Notes: generated from the sequence alone by a model not told the origin. DNA of 64,000 nucleotides from Methanofollis formosanus (GCF_019633745.1 NZ_CP037968.1:2486789-2550788); one strand, 5' to 3'; positions 1-9,256 are shown, counted from the first letter of the stretch. Program-made: numbers and translations.

Positions 1-1
1 C

Positions 2-166
2 AGCGCCGAGACGCTCAACGCCCGGACGCCCCCCTCGCCCTCGCGGGCGGGGCTGATCGGGCTTGTCGGCGTGGCCGAACCGGCGGTGCTTGCCCTTGCA
101 CGCCGCGGCGAGTTGATACTGAAGAAAAAAGTCTATGGGGATGTGACAGTTGCAATCGGACGATAA
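2..166 (+). CDS. cbiG: CbiG C-terminus (partial, enters from left edge)
   Basis: The reading frame is open from the window edge to TAA at 164-166 and encodes about 54 residues ending in VYGDVTVAIGR. The segment containing GLIGLVGVAEPAVLALARRG resembles the C-terminal domain of CbiG, cobalt-precorrin-5A hydrolase, which opens the delta-lactone of cobalt-precorrin-5A in anaerobic cobalamin synthesis. The position directly before cbiH, with a 17-bp overlap, supports the call. Only the C-terminus is visible, so the domain order cannot be checked. Possible alternative: the C-terminal half of a CbiG-like fusion. Confidence 0.75.
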   Translation, partial: SAETLNARTPPSPSRAGLIGLVGVAEPAVLALARRGELILKKKVYGDVTVAIGR

Positions 167-917
167 AAGAGGGAAACTCTCTATTGTGGGCATCGGCCCA
201 GGCGGGATTGCGCAGATGACCGGGCAGGCGGCGGACACGATCCGCGCCGCCGAGTATGTCATCGGCAATGCATTCTATCTGGAACAGATCGCCCCCCTCC
301 TCGGGGGCCAGGACGTGATCAGGAGTTCGATGGGGAAAGAGGTCGAACGGGCGCAGAAGTGCGTCGACCTCGCCCGCACTCACCGGGTGGTCATGGTCAG
401 CGGGGGCGACCCCGGGGTGTACGGGATGGCGAGCATCGTGCTCGAAGTGATGGACCGCGCCGGTGTGCCGGTGGAGTACGAGGTGGTGCCAGGCGTCACG
501 GCCTCGTGCGCCGGGGCCTCGCTCCTCGGCTCCCCGCTCACCGGCGACCATGTCACCCTCTCGCTCTCAGACCTCCTCACTCCCTGGGAGACGATCGAGA
601 CACGGCTCGGTCTCGCCTTCCAGATGGGTGTGCCGGTGGCCCTGTACAACCCGAAGAGTCACGGCAGACCGGAAAATCTATCCAGGGCGCTTGCGATCGC
701 CCTCAGGCACCACTCCCCCGAGACCCCGGTGGGGCTGGTGCGAAACGCCTACCGCGTCGGTCAGGAGACAGAGGTGACGACCCTCGGTGCGCTTGCCGAG
801 GACGACTCGGCCGTCGATATGCGCACGCTCGTCATCGTCGGCGGGACCGAGACCTTCAGGATGCAGGACGGCGGGATGCTCACGCCGAGAGGCTATGGGA
901 GGAAGTATGTATATTGA
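150..917 (+). CDS. cbiH: Cobalt-factor III / precorrin-3B C17-methyltransferase
   Basis: A 255-residue protein of the tetrapyrrole methylase family. It shows the N-terminal glycine-rich loop GIGPGG (residues 14-19) and the SAM-binding loop SGGDPGVYGMA near residue 85. The stretch VEYEVVPGVTAS and the later NPKSHGRP are typical of CbiH/CobJ, which methylates C17 and contracts the ring. The start is TTG at 150, inside the cbiG 3' end, so translation is probably coupled. Its 3' end overlaps cbiC by 11 bp. Length is normal for the family. It acts in the cytoplasm in the anaerobic corrin pathway. Confidence 0.92.
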   Translation: MQSDDKRGKLSIVGIGPGGIAQMTGQAADTIRAAEYVIGNAFYLEQIAPLLGGQDVIRSSMGKEVERAQKCVDLARTHRVVMVSGGDPGVYGMASIVLEVMDRAGVPVEYEVVPGVTASCAGASLLGSPLTGDHVTLSLSDLLTPWETIETRLGLAFQMGVPVALYNPKSHGRPENLSRALAIALRHHSPETPVGLVRNAYRVGQETEVTTLGALAEDDSAVDMRTLVIVGGTETFRMQDGGMLTPRGYGRKYVY

Positions 918-1533
918 CCCGGGCGCCGACACGCCCGAGGGGTATGCGATCTCGCGGACGAGCAGGTCCCTGGCCCGCCAGGTGATCGGCGACCGGACGC
1001 CCGAGGACCGGATCAGGCAGCGGTGTGCGATCTCGGTCGGCGACTTCGTGATGGCCGACCTGGTGCGGTTCCGGGGCGAGGCGATCGAGGCCGGGCTTGC
1101 GGCCCTGGAGCGGGGCGCGCCCATCATCACCGACATCCATATGGTGCAGATGGGGATCAGGAAGAAGGAGCACCACTCCGAGGTGCTCTGCGCCCTCGAC
1201 TATGGGCAGGAGATCGCCGCGGCGCGCGGGATCACCCGCTCGTCCGCGGGCTTCCTCGCCCTCCGCGATCGGCTGGAAGGCGCGGTCGTGGTGATCGGGA
1301 ACGCTCCTTCGTCGCTCCTCGCCCTCTGCGCAATGGTCAGGGAGGGCGTGCGGCCCGCGCTGGTCATCGGGATGGCGGTCGGGTTTGTGAATGCCGCGGA
1401 GTCCAAGGAGGAGTTGCGCACTCTCGACATCCCCTCGATCTCGACGCAGGGAACGCGGGGCGGGACGCCGCCGGCGGTCGCGGCGATGAACGAGATCGTC
1501 ACGATGTATGTGGAGCGGACGCGTGAGAGATGA
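907..1533 (+). CDS. cbiC: Cobalt-precorrin-8 methylmutase (CbiC)
   Basis: A 208-residue protein starting at ATG 907 (MYIDPGADTPEGYAIS), which overlaps the cbiH stop. CbiC moves a methyl group from C11 to C12 to give cobyrinate. The family core is visible in RQRCAISVGDF, IITDIHMVQMGI and STQGTRGGTPPAVAAMNE. By eye, the position of the catalytic His of bacterial CobH/CbiC (R-x-I-H-A-x-G) is occupied here by Ile42 in RCAISVGD. This may be an archaeal subfamily trait rather than a loss. It lies in one operon with cbiG, cbiH, cbiD and cbiE. Confidence 0.9.
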   Translation: MYIDPGADTPEGYAISRTSRSLARQVIGDRTPEDRIRQRCAISVGDFVMADLVRFRGEAIEAGLAALERGAPIITDIHMVQMGIRKKEHHSEVLCALDYGQEIAAARGITRSSAGFLALRDRLEGAVVVIGNAPSSLLALCAMVREGVRPALVIGMAVGFVNAAESKEELRTLDIPSISTQGTRGGTPPAVAAMNEIVTMYVERTRER

Positions 1534-2542
1534 GGCGATCGTCGACCCGGTGACCGGCTTTGTCTACCCGGCGGAGTGGGTCGGGCGCTGCACCGATCCC
1601 GCGGCCCTTACCCTCGCGGCGTCGGGTCTCGGCGTCCTCACCGCCGACGGATCAGTGCTGCGGCGGGGGTTCACGACCGGCACGACGGCCGCGGCGGCAT
1701 GCCGGGCGGCGGTCCTCTCCCTGGCCAAACCGGTGGACGCGGTCTCGCTCCTCCTCCCGTGCGGCCTGGAGGTCGTCGTCCCGGCCAGGGGTGCCGGCGG
1801 CCGCGGCGAGGCAAGGAAGGACTCGGGGGATTATCATGCGGATGTCACCGCGGGCCTCGCGTTCGTGGCCGTGGCAGAGCAGGTCCCGGCCGGGGTGGAG
1901 GTCGAGTACGGCGGGGGGGTCGGTCGGTTTGTCCGCGAGACCCCGCGGTATCCGCTGGGGTCACCGGCGGTGAGTCCGACGGCCCGTGCGACGATCGAGG
2001 GGGCGGTCGGGTCGGCCGCCGCATCGGTCGGGCTCCCGGGTGTGTGGGTCCGCCTCTCGGTCCCGGATGGCGCCGCGGTCGCGGCGCAGACCCTCAACCC
2101 GCGCATCGGGGTGGAGGGCGGGATCTCGGTCCTCGGGTCCACGGGCCTCGTGGAACCCTGGGACGACCACCTCTCAGAGTCGGCGCTGGAACGGGTGGAA
2201 GGCGCCGAACAGGTGGTGCTCACCACCGGCAGGCTCGGTCTGCGCTATGCCCGCCTCCTCTTTCCCGACCGTGAGGTCGTGCTCGTCGGCGTGCACCTCG
2301 GCCGGGCCCTCGCGGCGGCGAAGGGCGAGGTGACGGTCTGCGGGCTGCCTGGACTGGTCATGAAGTTCATGGACGCTGAGGTGCTTGCCGGGACCGGGTG
2401 TGCGACGGTGGAGGAATTGACCGGGACGCCGGCGTGGCAGGGCGTGATGGAGCGGACGTTTGCATCGTTCAGGGCTGCTCACCCGACGGTGCGGGTGGTG
2501 GTCGTGGCCAGGGACGGCACGGTGCTGGGGGACTCGGGATGA
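1523..2542 (+). CDS. cbiD: Cobalt-precorrin-5B C1-methyltransferase
   Basis: About 339 residues from GTG 1523 (VRDEAIVDPVTGFVYP). An alternative ATG lies at 1508. I prefer 1523 because GGAG at 1511-1514 sits at a usual ribosome-binding distance and known CbiD proteins begin near DPVTGFVYP. The hallmark RRGFTTGTTAAAAC lies at about residues 47-60, and the C-terminal part carries GLPGLVMKFMDAEVL. CbiD methylates C1 during anaerobic corrin synthesis. It overlaps cbiC by 11 bp, and its stop overlaps the cbiE start (ATGA). Confidence 0.92.
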   Translation: MRDEAIVDPVTGFVYPAEWVGRCTDPAALTLAASGLGVLTADGSVLRRGFTTGTTAAAACRAAVLSLAKPVDAVSLLLPCGLEVVVPARGAGGRGEARKDSGDYHADVTAGLAFVAVAEQVPAGVEVEYGGGVGRFVRETPRYPLGSPAVSPTARATIEGAVGSAAASVGLPGVWVRLSVPDGAAVAAQTLNPRIGVEGGISVLGSTGLVEPWDDHLSESALERVEGAEQVVLTTGRLGLRYARLLFPDREVVLVGVHLGRALAAAKGEVTVCGLPGLVMKFMDAEVLAGTGCATVEELTGTPAWQGVMERTFASFRAAHPTVRVVVVARDGTVLGDSG

Positions 2543-3108
2543 AGGTCGTCGGCGTGGGCTGCGGTCCCGGGATGCTCACCGGGGAGGCGGTGCGGACGAT
2601 CGGGAGCGCCGCCCTCATCTATGGTTCGGCGCGGGCGATCGACCTCGCACGACCGGCGATCAGGGACGGATGCGAGGTGCACGAGATCACCGACTACAAA
2701 GCTCTCCGTGCTCTCCCGGCCGACGCCGTCGTCCTCTCGACCGGCGATCCGATGCTTGCTGGCCTGGGTTACCTGGGCGGCGAGGTGGTGCCCGGCATCT
2801 CCTCGATGCAGGTCGCCTTCGCCCGCCTGGGCCTCTCCCTGGTGAAGGCGGCGGTCGTCACCGCCCACGGCAAGGACCATGCGGCGGCGGTGAGGGAAGC
2901 GGCAGAGGAGGTCGGGCGTGGTCGGATCGTCTTCCTCATCGCCGACCCGGAGTTCTCGGTTCCCGCCCTCGCGGCGGCGCTGCCCGGTGAGGTGCGGATC
3001 GCTATCTGCGAGGATCTCGGCTATCCCAACGAACGGATCGCCGCCGGGACCGCGGCCGAACCTCCGGCGCCGGTGTCAGGGCTCTTTGTGGTCGTCGTCG
3101 GATGCTGA
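2539..3108 (+). CDS. cbiE: Cobalt-precorrin-7 C5-methyltransferase
   Basis: A 189-residue tetrapyrrole methylase starting at ATG 2539, overlapping the cbiD stop. Visible motifs are VGVGCGPGMLT at the N-terminus, STGDPMLAGLG in the middle and VVPGISSMQVAFARLGL. CbiE adds the C5 methyl group. No CbiT (C15 methylase/decarboxylase) partner follows in this window; it may be elsewhere. It is the last gene of the compact cbiG-H-C-D-E run. A gap of 128 bp with a promoter-like sequence separates it from cobN. Confidence 0.88.
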   Translation: MKVVGVGCGPGMLTGEAVRTIGSAALIYGSARAIDLARPAIRDGCEVHEITDYKALRALPADAVVLSTGDPMLAGLGYLGGEVVPGISSMQVAFARLGLSLVKAAVVTAHGKDHAAAVREAAEEVGRGRIVFLIADPEFSVPALAAALPGEVRIAICEDLGYPNERIAAGTAAEPPAPVSGLFVVVVGC

Positions 3109-3146
3109 ATCCTTCTTCTCCCGAGTGTGACGGCGGCCCCTCCTTT

Positions 3147-3188
3147 GTAATACTTTTTTTCGATTCGTAATACCTTTAACATAAAAAT
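3147..3188 (+). promoter_or_regulatory. Candidate cobN promoter with phased direct repeat
   Basis: Two copies of GTAATAC(C)TTT start at 3147 and 3167, exactly 20 bp apart, which places them on the same face of the helix. The second copy runs into an AT-rich TATA-like stretch (TTTAACATAAAA, 3174-3185) about 50 bp before the cobN ATG. The arrangement suits an operator overlapping an archaeal promoter. The regulator is unknown; a metal or cobalamin sensor would fit the context. Confidence 0.4.
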
Positions 3189-3236
3189 CTCAATCTGGTA
3201 CGACCGGGGCTGCGGCCCCATCGGTCAGGACAGATC

Positions 3237-6200
3237 ATGAGTATAGATACCGGGATCGTGGTGGTGGGGTGGGGGAACGAACTCCCCCTCTTCAGGGAGG
3301 CGGGCGAGGCCCTTGGCCTTCCTCTCAGAGGATGGGCCGTGAACGACCTGAAGGCAGACCCCGCCCTTCGGGCCGCGTGCAGGGCGGCCCTCGGCGAGGC
3401 GACGCTTGTTCTTCTCCATCCGTCCGCCGAGGCATGGTGGGACGAGGTGATGGAGGGCCTGGGTGCCGGGACGCAGGTCGTCGCCTACGGGTACAACGAC
3501 ACCTTCTGGAGCGCATCGACGGTCCCGATGAGGATCGTCGCCGCGCTGAACGCGTATTATCTCTACGGTGGGGCCGAAAACATCAGGAATATGCTCGCGT
3601 CTGCGACAAACGAAGTGCTGGGATGCGACATCTCCGTCGCCCCGCCCGAGCCCACCCTCTGGGAGGGGGTCTACCACCCTGATGCCTCCGAACCCTTTAC
3701 GTCCGTCGCGGACTACCGGGCATGGCGTCCCAGACGACGCCGACATACGGTCGGCCTTCTCTTCTCGCGGACCGCCTGGCTCACGAGGGACCTGGCGGTA
3801 GTCGACGAGATGATCAGGGAGTTCGAGCGGGACTGCGATGTCATCCCGGTCTTCTGCTTCGGTACCGGTGACCAGGAGACCGGCGCCCTCTCTTCCGCCG
3901 CGGTCATCGAGACCTATCTCGCCGGAGAGGTCGACGCCCTCGTGGAGGCGAGGTCCTTCATCCATGCCGCGGACGCCGGGGCCTATAAGGCGTCGCTGAC
4001 CGCGCTCGACCTCCCGGTCACCCACCCTCTCGTCCTCTATCACACCACCGAGGAGGCCTGGGCCTCGTCGCGCGACGGGATGGGGAGCAGCGAGGTGGGG
4101 TGGTGCGTCGCCCTCCCCGAGTTCCAGGGAATGATCGAGATGCTCCCGGTAGGTGTCGCCACCGGCGGGGACGACGCCTCTCACCTTCCACTTTCCGAGA
4201 GGATCCGGAAGATGGCCGACCGTGCCAGGGCTTGGATCACCCTCAGAGATAAACCGCCGGCAGAGAGGAAGGTGGCGTTCATCCTCCACAACAAACCCTG
4301 CGCCTCGCTGGAAGGCAGCGTCGGTGCCGGCGCGCACCTCGACACCCTGGAGAGCGTGGCACGCGTCCTCCAGGCGATGGCCGGTGCCGGGTATCAGGTG
4401 GAGGCCCCTGCGGACGGCGAGGAACTGATCCGCACCATCCTCTCCAGAAAGGCGTTGTCAGAGTTCAGGTGGACGTCGGTTGCCGGGATCGTGGAGAGCG
4501 GCGGCGCCCTGGATATGATCGAATTCGATCGGTACATGCGCTGGTTCTCCTCCTTCCCCGAGAACGTACAGGGGGAGATCGTCGAGGCGTGGGGTCCGCC
4601 TCCCGGCGGGAAGGAGGGGGTTCCGCCGGCGATGGTCCACGATGGAAAGATCGTCGTCACCGGCGTGCTCTTCGGGAACGCCGTCGTCTGCGTCCAGCCA
4701 AAGCGCGGGTGCGCCGGGAGCCGGTGCGACGGGGAGGTCTGCCGGATCCTCCACGACCCCGAGATCCCCCCGACCCACCAATACCTCGCCACCTACCGCT
4801 GGCTCGAGGAGGAGTTCGGCGCCGACGCCGTCGTCCATGTCGGCACCCACGGGAACCTTGAGTTCCTCCCGGGCAAGAGCGTCGCCACCTCCGGTTCGTG
4901 CTATCCCGACCTTGTGATCGGGCGGATGCCGCATCTCTACCTCTACAATGCCGACAACCCTCCGGAGGGCACGGCCGCAAAACGGCGGGCATGCGCCACC
5001 CTCGTCGACCACGCCCAGGCGGCGATGGTGGAGAGCGGGCTGTACGGCTCCCTCAAAGAACTCGAACGGCAGATCGACGACTACCGCCGCGCCGAAGGGA
5101 CGGACAGGGCGCGGGCCCACGCACTGACGCACACGATCCGCGACCTCATCGACGAATGCGGACTCGCCGGGGAGTGCGGGCTTGCCGGCATGGAAGCGGC
5201 GGGCGCGCCCTTCGATGAGGTCGTCACCGCGGCCGAAGACGCCCTCACCGCGACCTACGATGCCCGCATCCCCGACGGGATGCACATCTTCGGAGAGATG
5301 CCCGTGGGAGAGGAGAAGGCGGCATACATCGCCGCCATCATGCACCATGAGGGCCATCTGAGAGACGCAGTCCTGCGGATGATGGGGGAGGATCCCGGGT
5401 GTGCCGGCCCCGCCCTCCTGGAGGAGGCGGACGCCTCTGCCGTAGCACTCGTCGCCGCCCTCCTCGGCGGCGCCGGGCCTGAGGACGCGGCCCGTCTGGC
5501 TCTTGGCGAGCGCCTGAAGGACCCGGCCGTCCCCCTTGACCCGATCGTAGCCGGGGTCGCCGACCTCTCGGGACGGATCGATGCCACCGACGAGATCGGG
5601 GCGCTCCTCAGGGCGTTTGACGGGGGTTTCGTCCCGCCCGGCCCCTCAGGCCTGATCACGCGGGGAAAACCCGAGGTGCTCCCGACAGGGCGGAATTTCT
5701 ACTCCCTCGACCCGTACCGCGTACCCACGAAGGCGGCGTGGCGGGTCGGGAGTCGTCTCGCCGATCTTCTCCTTGCGAAGTACATCGAAGACGAAGGGGC
5801 GTACCCCGAGAACGTGGCGATGTACTGGATGGCCTCGGACATCATGTGGGCCGACGGCGAGCAGTGCGCCCAGGTGCTCGCCCTCCTCGGCTGCGAACCG
5901 GTCTGGAAGGAAGGGAAGGTGCGTTCCTTCCGTCTGCTCGCCCTCGAAGAACTCGGACGCCCCCGGATCGACGTCACCGTCAGGGTGAGCGGCATCCTGC
6001 GCGACAACTTCTACGCGTGTATCGAGTTGATCGACGACGCCGTCCGCGCCGTCGCCGCCCTGGACGAACCGCCCGAGATGAACTATGTCAGGAAGCACAC
6101 ACTTGCATCCGGGAGCACCGCCCGCATCTTCGGGAGTCGGCCGGGGACGTACGGGAACGGCGTCTCCCTCGCGGTCTATGCCTCGGCATGGGAGGACGAG

Positions 6201-6917
6201 GCCGACATCGCGGAGGTCTTTCTCAGGTGGAACGGCTATGCCTACGGCCGGGGCAGTTACGGCGCTCTCTCTGACGAGGGTCTCTCGGCGCAGTTGGGCT
6301 CGGTCTCCCTCACCTTCAACAAGACCGTCACCGACGAGTACGATCTCCTCGGCTGTTGCTGCTACTTCGGCACTCATGGCGGTCTGACCGCGGCGGCGCG
6401 GAGCATCAGCGGCCATGACGTCCCGGCACTGTACGGCGACACCCGCGACGAAAACCGGCCGGCGGTCAGGACCCTCGCCGACGAGGTGAGGCGGGTGACG
6501 CGCACCAAACTGCTCAATCCGAAGTGGATCGAGGGGATGCGCCGCCACGGCTACAAGGGTGCGGGCGATATGTCGCGGAGGATCGGGACGGTCTATGGGT
6601 GGGAAGCGACGACGCAGGAGGTCGACGACCGGATCTTCGACGATATCGCCCGGACGTACGTGCTCGATCCCGACATGAGGGAGTTCTTCGAGAAGGAGAA
6701 CCCCTGGGCATTCGAGGAGATCGGGCGGCGTCTGCTTGAGGCATACGGCCGCGGGCTCTGGGCGCCGTCCGAAGAGATCCTCGAGGGCCTGAAGGCGGCC
6801 TACCTGGAGGCCGAGGGGTGGATGGAGGATGCGATGGATACCGAAGGTGAGGTGCAGGGAGGGGCGATTCATGCGATGGCTCTCCGGGATCTGCCGGGCT
6901 GGAAGAAGGAGGAGTGA
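3237..6917 (+). CDS. cobN: CobN-type chelatase large subunit
   Basis: A 1226-residue protein of the CobN/BchH/ChlH family, the large porphyrin-binding subunit of ATP-dependent metal chelatases. The diagnostic motif THGNLEFLPGKS lies at about residue 536, followed by DNPPEGTAAKRRA. A conserved late block includes NPKWIEGMRRHGYKGAGDMS. Length is typical for CobN. The gene sits between cbiE and cbiA, which argues for cobalt insertion or another corrinoid or F430-related chelation rather than chlorophyll synthesis. The AAA+ partners (ChlI/ChlD-like) are not in this window. The ATG at 3237 follows an AT-rich promoter-like gap. Confidence 0.92.
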   Translation: MSIDTGIVVVGWGNELPLFREAGEALGLPLRGWAVNDLKADPALRAACRAALGEATLVLLHPSAEAWWDEVMEGLGAGTQVVAYGYNDTFWSASTVPMRIVAALNAYYLYGGAENIRNMLASATNEVLGCDISVAPPEPTLWEGVYHPDASEPFTSVADYRAWRPRRRRHTVGLLFSRTAWLTRDLAVVDEMIREFERDCDVIPVFCFGTGDQETGALSSAAVIETYLAGEVDALVEARSFIHAADAGAYKASLTALDLPVTHPLVLYHTTEEAWASSRDGMGSSEVGWCVALPEFQGMIEMLPVGVATGGDDASHLPLSERIRKMADRARAWITLRDKPPAERKVAFILHNKPCASLEGSVGAGAHLDTLESVARVLQAMAGAGYQVEAPADGEELIRTILSRKALSEFRWTSVAGIVESGGALDMIEFDRYMRWFSSFPENVQGEIVEAWGPPPGGKEGVPPAMVHDGKIVVTGVLFGNAVVCVQPKRGCAGSRCDGEVCRILHDPEIPPTHQYLATYRWLEEEFGADAVVHVGTHGNLEFLPGKSVATSGSCYPDLVIGRMPHLYLYNADNPPEGTAAKRRACATLVDHAQAAMVESGLYGSLKELERQIDDYRRAEGTDRARAHALTHTIRDLIDECGLAGECGLAGMEAAGAPFDEVVTAAEDALTATYDARIPDGMHIFGEMPVGEEKAAYIAAIMHHEGHLRDAVLRMMGEDPGCAGPALLEEADASAVALVAALLGGAGPEDAARLALGERLKDPAVPLDPIVAGVADLSGRIDATDEIGALLRAFDGGFVPPGPSGLITRGKPEVLPTGRNFYSLDPYRVPTKAAWRVGSRLADLLLAKYIEDEGAYPENVAMYWMASDIMWADGEQCAQVLALLGCEPVWKEGKVRSFRLLALEELGRPRIDVTVRVSGILRDNFYACIELIDDAVRAVAALDEPPEMNYVRKHTLASGSTARIFGSRPGTYGNGVSLAVYASAWEDEADIAEVFLRWNGYAYGRGSYGALSDEGLSAQLGSVSLTFNKTVTDEYDLLGCCCYFGTHGGLTAAARSISGHDVPALYGDTRDENRPAVRTLADEVRRVTRTKLLNPKWIEGMRRHGYKGAGDMSRRIGTVYGWEATTQEVDDRIFDDIARTYVLDPDMREFFEKENPWAFEEIGRRLLEAYGRGLWAPSEEILEGLKAAYLEAEGWMEDAMDTEGEVQGGAIHAMALRDLPGWKKEE

Positions 6918-6975
6918 CGCCGGTCATCGACACGGGCCATATCTTCATTTCGTTTCCTCCCAAAGACTTTCCAGT

Positions 6976-8298
6976 ATGATCCCGGCAATCGTCATCGCGG
7001 GCACCCACTCGGGCTGCGGCAAGACCACCCTCGCCTCTGGCATCATGGCGGCCCTGCAGGCGAGAGGCCTGGAGGTCCAGCCCTTCAAGGTCGGCCCCGA
7101 CTTCATCGACCCCTCGCACCACACCGCCATCTGCGGCCGTCCCTCGCGCAACCTCGACCCCTTCATGATGGGGGAGAACGGGGTGGTCAGGACCTTTCTG
7201 GCGGCCTCGGCCGGTGCCGACATCGCCGTCATCGAGGGCGTGATGGGCATGTACGACGGACTCGAAGGCGGCGACCTCGGCTCCACCGCCCATGTCGCCC
7301 GCATCCTGGGCGCCCCGGTGGTGCTGGTCGCCGATGTCGGCGGGATGTCCAGGAGCGCCCATGCCCTGGTCCGCGGCTACGCAGGCTACGACCCCGCGGT
7401 GCGCTTCGCCGGGGTGATCTTCAACCGCGTCGGGAGCCCGCGGCACCGGCAGATGATCGAGGAAGAGCTCTCGGTCCCGGCCCTCGGGTGGGTACCGACC
7501 GAGAAGGGGAAGGCCGTATCCAGCCGGCACCTCGGGCTGGCGATGGCCGGCGAGGCGAGCATGGCCACCTTCGGCGAGGTCTGCGAGGCGCACTGCGACC
7601 TCGACGCCCTCATCGCCGCGGCGTCCTCAGGCCAGGCGGCGATGCCGATCCCGGCCGATGCCGACGCACCCTCCCACGTCCGCCTCGGGGTGGCACGCGA
7701 CGCCGCCTTCTGCTTCTACTACCAGGACAACCTCGACCTCCTCCGCCGGAGCGGGGCCGACCTGGTCTTTTTCTCTCCGATCACCGACCCCCTCCCCGAG
7801 GTCGATGGGCTCTACCTCGGCGGGGGTTACCCCGAACTCCATGCCGCGGCACTCGCGGCCTCCCCCTGCACCGCTCAGATCCGCGCGGCCGCAGAGGACG
7901 GGATGCTGGTCTATGCCGAGTGCGGCGGGCTGATCTATCTCTGTGAGGGCCTGGAGGCCGATGGGCGGGAGTACCGGATGGCGGGCGTCCTCCCGGCGAG
8001 GGCGCAGATGCACGGGCGTTTCCAGGCCCTCGGCTATGTGGAGGCCGAGGCCACCGGCGCCTCGCCCCTCCTCCCGGCGGGCGCGGGCTTCCGCGGGCAC
8101 GAGTTCCATTACTCCTCGGTCGACCCGGCGGCGGACGCACGCTTCGCCCTCGCGCTCAGGCGCGGGAAGGGGATCGCCGACGGGCAGGACGGCCTCTGCG
8201 AGCATATGGTCATGGCGGGCTACAGCCACGCCTACCTCAACGAGACCTTTGCCTCGGCATTTGTCGGGGCCATGGAGCGGCGGCAGCGGAGCGGGTGA
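6976..8298 (+). CDS. cbiA: Cobyrinate a,c-diamide synthase (CbiA/CfbB family)
   Basis: A 440-residue protein from ATG 6976. The N-terminal P-loop domain starts AIVIAGTHSGCGKTTLASG, and KVGPDFIDPSHH follows. The C-terminal class I glutamine amidotransferase domain has the nucleophile region YAECGGLIYLCEG and a late His in MAGYSHAYLN. The enzyme amidates the a and c side chains using glutamine and ATP. The homologous CfbB of coenzyme F430 synthesis amidates Ni-sirohydrochlorin. Position after cobN in a cbi region favours cobyrinate, but I cannot exclude CfbB. The next gene starts one base after its stop. Confidence 0.9.
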   Translation: MIPAIVIAGTHSGCGKTTLASGIMAALQARGLEVQPFKVGPDFIDPSHHTAICGRPSRNLDPFMMGENGVVRTFLAASAGADIAVIEGVMGMYDGLEGGDLGSTAHVARILGAPVVLVADVGGMSRSAHALVRGYAGYDPAVRFAGVIFNRVGSPRHRQMIEEELSVPALGWVPTEKGKAVSSRHLGLAMAGEASMATFGEVCEAHCDLDALIAAASSGQAAMPIPADADAPSHVRLGVARDAAFCFYYQDNLDLLRRSGADLVFFSPITDPLPEVDGLYLGGGYPELHAAALAASPCTAQIRAAAEDGMLVYAECGGLIYLCEGLEADGREYRMAGVLPARAQMHGRFQALGYVEAEATGASPLLPAGAGFRGHEFHYSSVDPAADARFALALRRGKGIADGQDGLCEHMVMAGYSHAYLNETFASAFVGAMERRQRSG

Positions 8299-8299
8299 G

Positions 8300-9256
8300 A
8301 TGCCGGAGGTCGTCCTCTCGTTCGGTATGGTCGTAACCTACCTCTTCAGGGCGACGGTCCTCATCACCATCGGCGTCCTCATCGCAAGCATCATCATCGA
8401 GACCGGGATCTTCTCCCGTCTCGGCTTTCTCTCGCGGCCGATCTCGCGGGTCTCTGCACTCTCAGAACCCTGCTCTTTTGTCCTCCTCACGATGGTCGCG
8501 AATGCCACCGCTGGCAAGTCGATGCTCGCCCAATTCTTCAGGGAGGGGAAGGTGCGCAAAGAGGAGGTGGTCCCGACCCTCCTGATGGGCACTTTCCCGA
8601 CGGTCCTCGGAGAGTCGCTCTTCAGGGTCCACCTCCCGACGGCGGTGGTCCTCCTCGGCCCGGTCGTCGGCGTGACCTATACGCTGCTCAATCTCCTCTC
8701 CACCCTCATCCAGGTCGCCGGCGCGATGATCTATATGCGGCTCTTTGTGGGCCGGGGGGACGGGGGCACGCCGGCACCGCCTCCAGAAGCGGTCCCGCTC
8801 AGACTCGACCGGGCGACGATCAGGGAGGGCGTCGCGAAGGCCCTCCCCTCGCTGCGCCGCATCGTCCCGGTCGCCGTCGTCGCCACCCTGGTCTTTTTTG
8901 CCCTCTATGCCGTCGGTGCGGTTACGGCGGTCGCGGCGATCTTCGGGCCGGTCCTCGGGCTGGTCGGGGTGCCTGGCGAGAGCATCGCGGCGATCGTCGC
9001 TCATGCCGCGCATTTTTCCGCGGGCTATGCGGTCGTCGGTTCGCTTCTTGCAGAAGGGACGCTCGATATCGAAGAGGCGCTCGTCACCCTGGTCATCGGT
9101 TCGATGGCGGTGATCACCCTCATCTATCTCAAGTACTCCGCGCCGCTGTACCTCTCCCTCTTCGGGCAGGAAGGGGTGAAGGTCACCCTCAAGACCTATG
9201 GGGCGAGCATGACGGCCAAGGTCGTCACGATCCTCATCATACTTCTGGTCTTTTAA
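8300..9256 (+). CDS. Gate-domain (nucleoside recognition) membrane protein
   Basis: A 318-residue polytopic membrane protein starting at ATG 8300, one base after the cbiA stop. It contains two halves of Gate type (nucleoside recognition family). The first has LSEPCSFVLLTMVANATAGKSML and LLMGTFPTVLGESLF; the second, after a Pro-rich loop near residue 155, has VPGESIAAIVAHAAHFSAGYAVV. Transmembrane stretches are evident at both ends. Substrate is unknown. Tight coupling to cobN-cbiA suggests a role in moving a metal, a cobalamin precursor or a nucleotide-loop component, but this is inference only. Confidence 0.75.
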   Translation: MPEVVLSFGMVVTYLFRATVLITIGVLIASIIIETGIFSRLGFLSRPISRVSALSEPCSFVLLTMVANATAGKSMLAQFFREGKVRKEEVVPTLLMGTFPTVLGESLFRVHLPTAVVLLGPVVGVTYTLLNLLSTLIQVAGAMIYMRLFVGRGDGGTPAPPPEAVPLRLDRATIREGVAKALPSLRRIVPVAVVATLVFFALYAVGAVTAVAAIFGPVLGLVGVPGESIAAIVAHAAHFSAGYAVVGSLLAEGTLDIEEALVTLVIGSMAVITLIYLKYSAPLYLSLFGQEGVKVTLKTYGASMTAKVVTILIILLVF

